21,942 nt of DNA. It comes from a virus. Under the pieces are notes generated by a model that was not told where the DNA came from, made no database searches, and was given only the letters and a program-made list of their open reading frames with translations. Within the stretch, counting starts at the first letter, position 1, and each line of letters begins with the position of its first letter. Below are positions 16,959-21,942 of this stretch, piece after piece. Made by a program: the position numbers and the translations under genes. The stretch lies in IMG/VR virus record IMGVR_UViG_3300011116_000797, positions 1-21,942 of that record; one strand, 5' to 3'.

Positions 16959-18698
16959 ATGGCAACAGTAACAAAAGATTTTAGAGTAAAGGCAGGACTG
17001 GTAGTTGAAGGATCAACTGCGACTGTCAATGGAAAGAATGTAGTAACAGCAGGCGTCGTTGATGCTAAGGGTGATTTAATTGTAGGTAGCGCAGATGATG
17101 CAGTAGCACGTCTTGGCGTTGGTACAAATGGCCAAGTTCTTACAGCAAACTCAAGTGCAACATACGGCGTTGAGTGGTCAGCCCCAGCAGCAGTTGGTGT
17201 GTTTGGTGCAAGCATTGAGTTTGAAGGTGCAACAGCAAATGCGTTTGAAACAACTCTTGCAGTAACAGACCCAACTGCAGATCGAACAATCACACTACCA
17301 GATGCAACAGGCACAGTAGCACTTACTTCAGATATTCCATCAAGCACTGATGGACTTTCAGAAGGTTCAACAAACAAGTATTTTACAGATGAAAGAGCAC
17401 AGGACGCAATTGGAAATTCAGTTGGAACTGGTCTTTCATACAACGATACAACAGGTGCAATTTCTGTAACAGCAAATACATATGATGCATACGGTGCAGC
17501 ATCTTCAGCACAGTCAGGAGCAGAGTCAACTGCTTCAGGATATGTTTCAACACATGCAGGTCTTACAGCAACACACGGTGCAACTGGTGCAATAGTTGGA
17601 ACAACTAACACACAGACACTTACAAATAAGACACTTACAAGCCCAACACTTACAACTCCAGACCTTGGTGTTGCAACTGCTACATCTGTAAATGGAACAA
17701 CTATTCCAAATACAAAAACTCTTGTTGTAACAACAGATAAGTTAAACGTACTTGCAGCAACATCTTCTTCAGAACTTGCTGGAATCATCTCTGATGAGAC
17801 TGGTACTGGAGCACTTGTTTTTGCTAATACACCAACACTCGTAACACCAAATATTGGTGCTGCAACTGGTACATCTTTGGTTCTTTCAGGGGACTTAACA
17901 GTTAATGGTACAACAACTACAATTAACTCAACAGAAATCACAATTGACGATAAGAACATTACACTTGGTTCAGTAGCATCTCCAACAGATGCAGGTGCTG
18001 ACGGTGGTGGTCTTACACTTAAGGGTGCTACAGACAAGACTTTCTCATGGGCAGATGCAACTGATGCATGGACCTCATCTGAACACCTTAACCTTGCTTC
18101 TGGCAAGGACTACTACCTAAATGGCACACTAGTAACTGCTGCAACACAGACTCTTACAAATAAGACAATCAATGGTGCAAATAATACACTTACAGTACGA
18201 ATTGCAAATGATGTTTCTGGTCTTGGAACTGGTGTAGCAACATTCCTTGCAACACCATCTTCTGCAAACCTTGCATCAGCACTTACTGATGAATCAGGAT
18301 CTTCAACAGTAGCATTTACAAATAGCCCAACTTTTGTTACACCAACTCTTGGTGCAGCATTAGCAACATCAGTAGGATTTGCTGATACCCTCACAGGATC
18401 TGCAACTGCAACTGCTGGAACTTCAGCAACAACAATTGATACATTCTCAGCATCAACATATACTGCTGCTAAGTATGTAATTCAAATGAAGAAGGGTACT
18501 GACATTGAAGTAATTGAAATGTTGGTAGCAGTAGACGGATCAAACAACGTTTACGTAACAGAGTATGCTGATGTAATTAGCAATGCTGAACTAGGAACAA
18601 CAAATGCAGTTTATTCTGCAGGAGATGTTCTTCTTCAGGTTACTGCTGCTGCAGCAGATACCGCTGTTAAGGTAAGCAAGACCTACATCAAAGCATAA
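16959..18698 (+). CDS. Large modular tail fibre protein, 579 aa
   Basis: Ribosome site AAGGAG. Modules in order: N-terminal MATVTKDFRVKAGLVVEG (shared with the 18718 protein as NKDFKVKHGLDV); VVDAKGDLIVGSADDAVARL; one 35-aa repeat at residues 88-122; [20 protein letters not shown]; a [15 protein letters not shown] block with [21 protein letters not shown] near 320-380, shared with the 836-aa fibre; and a tip domain at 492-579. Thr/Ala-rich beta-helical or triple-stranded fibre. A 388-codon antisense frame covering it is a by-product of codon choice. Role: host adhesion. Confidence 0.75.
   Translation: MATVTKDFRVKAGLVVEGSTATVNGKNVVTAGVVDAKGDLIVGSADDAVARLGVGTNGQVLTANSSATYGVEWSAPAAVGVFGASIEFEGATANAFETTLAVTDPTADRTITLPDATGTVALTSDIPSSTDGLSEGSTNKYFTDERAQDAIGNSVGTGLSYNDTTGAISVTANTYDAYGAASSAQSGAESTASGYVSTHAGLTATHGATGAIVGTTNTQTLTNKTLTSPTLTTPDLGVATATSVNGTTIPNTKTLVVTTDKLNVLAATSSSELAGIISDETGTGALVFANTPTLVTPNIGAATGTSLVLSGDLTVNGTTTTINSTEITIDDKNITLGSVASPTDAGADGGGLTLKGATDKTFSWADATDAWTSSEHLNLASGKDYYLNGTLVTAATQTLTNKTINGANNTLTVRIANDVSGLGTGVATFLATPSSANLASALTDESGSSTVAFTNSPTFVTPTLGAALATSVGFADTLTGSATATAGTSATTIDTFSASTYTAAKYVIQMKKGTDIEVIEMLVAVDGSNNVYVTEYADVISNAELGTTNAVYSAGDVLLQVTAAAADTAVKVSKTYIKA
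17220..17324 (+). repeat. 35-codon repeat in the 579-aa fibre
   Basis: Single 105-nt copy of the same module (FEGATANAFETTLAVTDPT start, DATGTVAL end). Confidence 0.75.
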
Positions 18699-18717
18699 TT
18701 AGACAAGGGAGCCAACT

Positions 18718-19191
18718 GTGGTAGCACCATCAACGACTTATAACAAAGACTTTAAAGTAAAGCATGGGTTAGATGTAACTCAAGGCGGTACTTTTGGAGG
18801 AACTGTCACAGTTGGCACACCTACTGAAAATGCACACGCAGCAACAAAACTTTATGTAGATTCGTCATTAACTAATTTTAAATTTTCTACATCCTCTAGT
18901 GCTCCAGCAACTCCTGTTGCAGGACAGGCATATATAGACTCAGATACAGGCAGATTAACTATTTATATAAATTCATCCTGGGTTGAATTTGCAACAATAA
19001 CAGATTCATATGACATAAGACAGCATATCCATGATACTGCAATTGATGGAACTGGAATAGTTGTTAGCATTTTTCAAGATGGTGGATTTTATGACACACA
19101 GTTTGATTCAGATCAAGACGCAGGATATTATGATTTTAATGAATGGGCCATGATCTGGAATGGTGGAGTGGCAATAGATAATTTTAACTAA
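18718..19191 (+). CDS. Fibre-like structural protein, 157 aa, GTG start
   Basis: GTG start preceded by AAGGGAG. The N-terminal KDFKVKHGLDVTQGGTF resembles the start of the 579-aa fibre, followed by VTVGTPTENAHAATKLYVDS, a motif common in phage fibre proteins (tail-fibre repeat with AATKxYVDS). SSAPATPVAGQAYIDSDTG is another frequent fibre segment. The C-terminus is acidic with aromatic residues (GGFYDTQFDSDQDAGYYDF). Structural protein by composition and context. Confidence 0.68.
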   Translation: MVAPSTTYNKDFKVKHGLDVTQGGTFGGTVTVGTPTENAHAATKLYVDSSLTNFKFSTSSSAPATPVAGQAYIDSDTGRLTIYINSSWVEFATITDSYDIRQHIHDTAIDGTGIVVSIFQDGGFYDTQFDSDQDAGYYDFNEWAMIWNGGVAIDNFN

Positions 19192-19196
19192 TTACC

Positions 19197-19205
19197 TGAT
19201 ATAAT
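19197..19205 (+). promoter_or_regulatory. Late-type extended -10 promoter, 836-aa fibre
   Basis: TGATATAAT shortly after the 157-aa gene; followed by AAAGGAG and ATG 19235. Confidence 0.58.
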
Positions 19206-19234
19206 GTTATTGAAAAACTAAAAGGAGAATATAA

Positions 19235-21745
19235 ATGGCAACAAGAATGCAACAGCGCAGAGGCACTGCTGCTCAGTGGACATCTACCAACACTGGCAAT
19301 GGACCAATTCTTAATGCTGGCGAAATTGGCTGGGAGTCAGACACCAACAAATTTAAGATTGGTGATGGAACAAATCACTGGGTAAATCTTGACTATTTTA
19401 TTGACGCTAACTCAACAGCAAATCCATCATTTGGTACAAGCATTATTTTTGAAGGCGCTACCGCAAATGACTTTGAAACTACAGTTGCCGTAACAGATCC
19501 AACTGCTGACAGAACAATTACTTTACCTGATGCAACAGGAACAGTGGTTTTGGCTGACGGCAGTGGAAACCTTACAGTTTCAGGAAATTTAACAGTAAGT
19601 GGTACAACTACTACTATTAACAGCACAACAATTAATGCTACAACAGGAATTGTTTTTGAAGGTGCAACAGCAAACGATTTTGAAACAACTTTAACAGTAA
19701 CAGATCCTACAGCCGATAGAACTGTAACGTTTCAAGATGCAACAGGAACAGTTGTTTTAAGAGACTCAACAGACACTTTTACAAATAAATCAATTTCACT
19801 TGGATCAAACACAGTTACATCAACTCTTGCACAATTAAACACTGCAGTTACCGATGCAGATGTAGCCTCTCTTGCAGGCACAGAAACACTTACAAACAAA
19901 ACTCTTACAAGTCCAATAGTTTCAGGTCTAACACTTTCAGACGCTTCAATTATCATTGAAGGCGCATCAGCAAATGCTTATGAGACAACTTTAACGGTTA
20001 CAGATCCAACCGATGATCGTATAATTACTTTCCCTGACGCAACAGGAACTGTTGCTTTAGTGGAAAACCTTACAACATCACTTAGCGGTACTTACCTTTT
20101 AGTAGGAGACCTTTCAGACACAGTTGCAGAACTTGATGGGTCAGGAGACCTACTAGTACCTGGAGCATCTATTATTATAGAGGGTACAACAGATAATACT
20201 AATGAAACTACTCTTACTGTTACAAATCCAACAGCAGATCGTACAATTACCTTTCCAGATGAAACAGGAACAGTTCAACTTAGAGTAACTGATGTTTCAG
20301 ACACTGAAATTGGATACCTTAATGGTGTAACTTCTGCAATTCAGACTCAGATGGATGCTAAGGCTCCTCTTGCTTCCCCAACATTTACAGGTACTGTAAC
20401 ACTACCATCAGGAACAGTTACATCTACAATGATTCTAGATGGAACTATCTTGAATGAAGACATTAATGCATCAGCAGCAATTGCTTTATCTAAGTTAGCA
20501 ACAGACCCACTTGCTCGTGCAAACCACACAGGCTCACAAACAGCCTCAACGATTTCAGATTTTAATGAAGCAGCACAAGATGCAGTAGGAGGAACGCTAG
20601 GTTCTGGTCTTACATATACAGATGCTTCAAATACAATTACTGTAGATTCCACAGTCGTCCAATTAAGAGTTACAAACGTAACTGACACAGAAATTGGATA
20701 CCTTGATGGAGTTACATCAGCAATTCAGACTCAAATGGACGCTAAGGCTCCACTTGCTTCACCAACATTTACAGGAACAGTAAATGCAGCAGCACTTACT
20801 CTTTCTGGAGATTTAACTGTAAACGGAACAACTACAACAATTAATTCAACTACTCTTTCAGTAGATGATAAGAATGTTGTTCTTGGTGACGTTGCCACTC
20901 CTTCAGATGCAACTGCTGATGGTGGCGGTATTACTCTTAAGGGCGCAACAGATAAAACATTTAACTGGGTTGACGCTACAGATGCTTGGACTTCATCAGA
21001 ACATATCAATCTTGCTTCAGGTAAGTCTCTATATTTAAACGGTACTTTATTAAAAGATGCTACAGAAACTCTTACAAATAAGACTCTTACTAGTCCAACT
21101 TTAACAACTCCTGCTCTTGGAACTCCAGCATCAGGAACAATGACAAATGTTACTGGTCTTCCGCTATCAACAGGCGTAACTGGAACTCTTGCAATAACAA
21201 ACGGCGGTACTGGAGCAACAACAGCATCAACTGCTGCAGCAGCATTACTTCCAGCACAGGCAACAAACTCTGGTAAGTATCTTACAACAGATGGCTCAGG
21301 AACACTTTCTTGGGGAACTGTTTCAGGATACTCTGCTCCAACACTTGGTTCAACCTCAATTGCATCAGGTACAACCGTTACAACAGTTGCAGGATTAACT
21401 TTAACAGCCCCAATTATTACAACTTCTGTTAATGCTCAAACAGGAACAACATATACAACTGTTCTTTCAGATGCATCAGCACTTGTTACACTAAATAATG
21501 CATCAGCAATTACTGTAAGTATTCCAACAAATGCTTCAGTTGCATATGCAATTGGGAGTGTCATTAACTTTGCTTGGATTACTGGTGCAGGTCAGCCAAC
21601 TATTCAGGCTACAACAAGTGGAACAACAACAATTCTTTCAACTGCAGCAACAAGCACAGCACCAAAACTTCGTGCAGTAAACTCTGTAGCATCAGCAGTT
21701 AAAATTGCTACAGATATTTGGTTAGTGACTGGTGATCTTGCATAG
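19235..21745 (+). CDS. Largest tail fibre protein, 836 aa
   Basis: The N-terminus [20 protein letters not shown] with [20 protein letters not shown] matches the N-terminal domain of phage fibres of the major-tropism-determinant type, used for virion attachment. The shaft has four 35-aa repeats ((F/I)EG..N..ETT..VT(D/N)PT.DR..(F/L)PD.TGTV), two copies of [20 protein letters not shown], and the [15 protein letters not shown] block shared with the 579-aa fibre. [20 protein letters not shown] near residue 645 is another widespread fibre motif. Residues 735-836 match the C-terminus of the 284-aa protein. Ribosome site AAAGGAG; own promoter 19197-19205; strong terminator after the stop. Confidence 0.78.
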   Translation: MATRMQQRRGTAAQWTSTNTGNGPILNAGEIGWESDTNKFKIGDGTNHWVNLDYFIDANSTANPSFGTSIIFEGATANDFETTVAVTDPTADRTITLPDATGTVVLADGSGNLTVSGNLTVSGTTTTINSTTINATTGIVFEGATANDFETTLTVTDPTADRTVTFQDATGTVVLRDSTDTFTNKSISLGSNTVTSTLAQLNTAVTDADVASLAGTETLTNKTLTSPIVSGLTLSDASIIIEGASANAYETTLTVTDPTDDRIITFPDATGTVALVENLTTSLSGTYLLVGDLSDTVAELDGSGDLLVPGASIIIEGTTDNTNETTLTVTNPTADRTITFPDETGTVQLRVTDVSDTEIGYLNGVTSAIQTQMDAKAPLASPTFTGTVTLPSGTVTSTMILDGTILNEDINASAAIALSKLATDPLARANHTGSQTASTISDFNEAAQDAVGGTLGSGLTYTDASNTITVDSTVVQLRVTNVTDTEIGYLDGVTSAIQTQMDAKAPLASPTFTGTVNAAALTLSGDLTVNGTTTTINSTTLSVDDKNVVLGDVATPSDATADGGGITLKGATDKTFNWVDATDAWTSSEHINLASGKSLYLNGTLLKDATETLTNKTLTSPTLTTPALGTPASGTMTNVTGLPLSTGVTGTLAITNGGTGATTASTAAAALLPAQATNSGKYLTTDGSGTLSWGTVSGYSAPTLGSTSIASGTTVTTVAGLTLTAPIITTSVNAQTGTTYTTVLSDASALVTLNNASAITVSIPTNASVAYAIGSVINFAWITGAGQPTIQATTSGTTTILSTAATSTAPKLRAVNSVASAVKIATDIWLVTGDLA
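19448..20281 (+). repeat. Four 35-codon repeats in the 836-aa fibre
   Basis: Copies at 19448-19552, 19655-19759, 19955-20059 and 20177-20281, each exactly 105 nt, encoding (F/I)EG..N..ETT..VT(D/N)PT.DR..(F/L)(P/Q)D.TGTV.L. Confidence 0.8.
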
Positions 21746-21794
21746 TACTTTGTAAAAACAAAAGTACTCAACCTATACTCAAGGTTGAATAATT

Positions 21795-21825
21795 AAAACT
21801 CCGCATAAAAACGGAGTTTTTTTTT
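21795..21825 (+). terminator. Strong intrinsic terminator of the fibre region
   Basis: AAAACTCCG, 8-nt loop, CGGAGTTTT followed by more T (nine T in all). Preceded by two weaker hairpins, AGTACTTT/AAAGTACT (21744-21768) and CAACCT/AGGTTG (21769-21787). Confidence 0.88.
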
Positions 21826-21834
21826 GTAAATTTG

Positions 21835-21843
21835 TGATATACT
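21835..21843 (+). promoter_or_regulatory. Extended -10 promoter of the last gene
   Basis: TGATATACT just after the terminator T-run; about 58 nt of leader before the ATG at 21902. Confidence 0.5.
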
Positions 21844-21901
21844 TAATACTACTTTGGAAAACTCAAAGTACTCATCTAAATTTGCTTAGAAAGGTAAATA
21901 A

Positions 21902-21942
21902 ATGTCAGAAGTTTTTTCGTTTCGTCTATCAGAAGAATTTGT
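21902..21942 (+). CDS. Start of a gene cut by the window end
   Basis: ATG preceded by AGAAAGG and an extended -10 promoter (21835-21843). Only 13 codons are visible: MSEVFSFRLSEEF. This start resembles, from memory, the N-terminus of class II ribonucleotide reductases of actinobacterial phages, which would mark the change from structural to nucleotide-metabolism genes. Thirteen residues are too few to be sure. Confidence 0.55.
   Translation, partial: MSEVFSFRLSEEF

Noticed and set aside
16940-18106. 388-codon open frame antisense to the 579-aa fibre
   Set aside because: No ribosome site or promoter; its Val/Ala/Ser/Pro-rich product is what antisense reading of Thr/Ala/Gly-rich fibre codons gives. 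Similar antisense frames appear over every fibre gene.

Overview
The window looks like part of a tailed double-stranded DNA phage genome (or prophage): AT-rich, densely packed, with a block of very small accessory genes on the left and a long run of tail-tip, tail-fibre and lysis genes on the right. A host in the Actinobacteria is an inference. It rests on a partial GP88-like gene (a family I know mainly from mycobacteriophages), several genes whose ATG lies 5-10 nt after a -10 box (leaderless mRNAs, common in that phylum), and CRP/GlxR-type operators. The fibre sequence style (repeats such as [17 protein letters not shown]) is what I associate with freshwater and marine phages. No capsid, terminase, polymerase or integrase gene is in view.

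Left part, 1-4483, minus strand: four transcription units read leftwards. They are 726->1 (a 46-aa protein and GP88), 2226->836 (seven genes), 3365->2453 (five genes) and 4483->3661 (six genes). Most encode 20-80 aa proteins, many with Cys pairs (zinc-finger-like) or one membrane helix, and are joined by TAATG or ATGA overlaps. About a dozen of these ORFs are under 60 codons. The gaps between units (727-835, 2227-2452, 3366-3660, 4484-4882) hold a recurring control module: terminator, CGACACGCC word, DnaA boxes (TTATNCACA), perfect TGTGA-N6-TCACA palindromes and a bipartite promoter (TGTCAG then TGnTAnnnT, fixed spacing). The richest is the divergent gap 4484-4882, which also drives a small rightward operon (4883-5411).

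5412-6774 is a transition zone: a CACTAGTG triple repeat, a leaderless Cys-rich small gene, a minus-strand zinc-ribbon gene, a holin-like membrane protein and a GC-rich hairpin in an AT-rich gap.

6775-21745 is the structural region, almost all plus strand: three Ig-like beta-sandwich proteins each starting a module, a collagen-like fibre, a 547-aa adhesin with a Cys/Tyr repeat insertion and polyglycine C-terminus, a small glycan cassette (DUF6065-like protein, GT-A glycosyltransferase, NAD-dependent sugar epimerase/dehydratase), a second zinc-ribbon paralogue, a secreted lysozyme-like lytic enzyme on the minus strand, and three large fibre proteins that share shuffled modules. Most modules begin with a -35-less extended -10 promoter close to TGRTATAAT. 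A strong terminator at 21795-21825 closes the region, and a new gene starts at 21902 and runs off the window.
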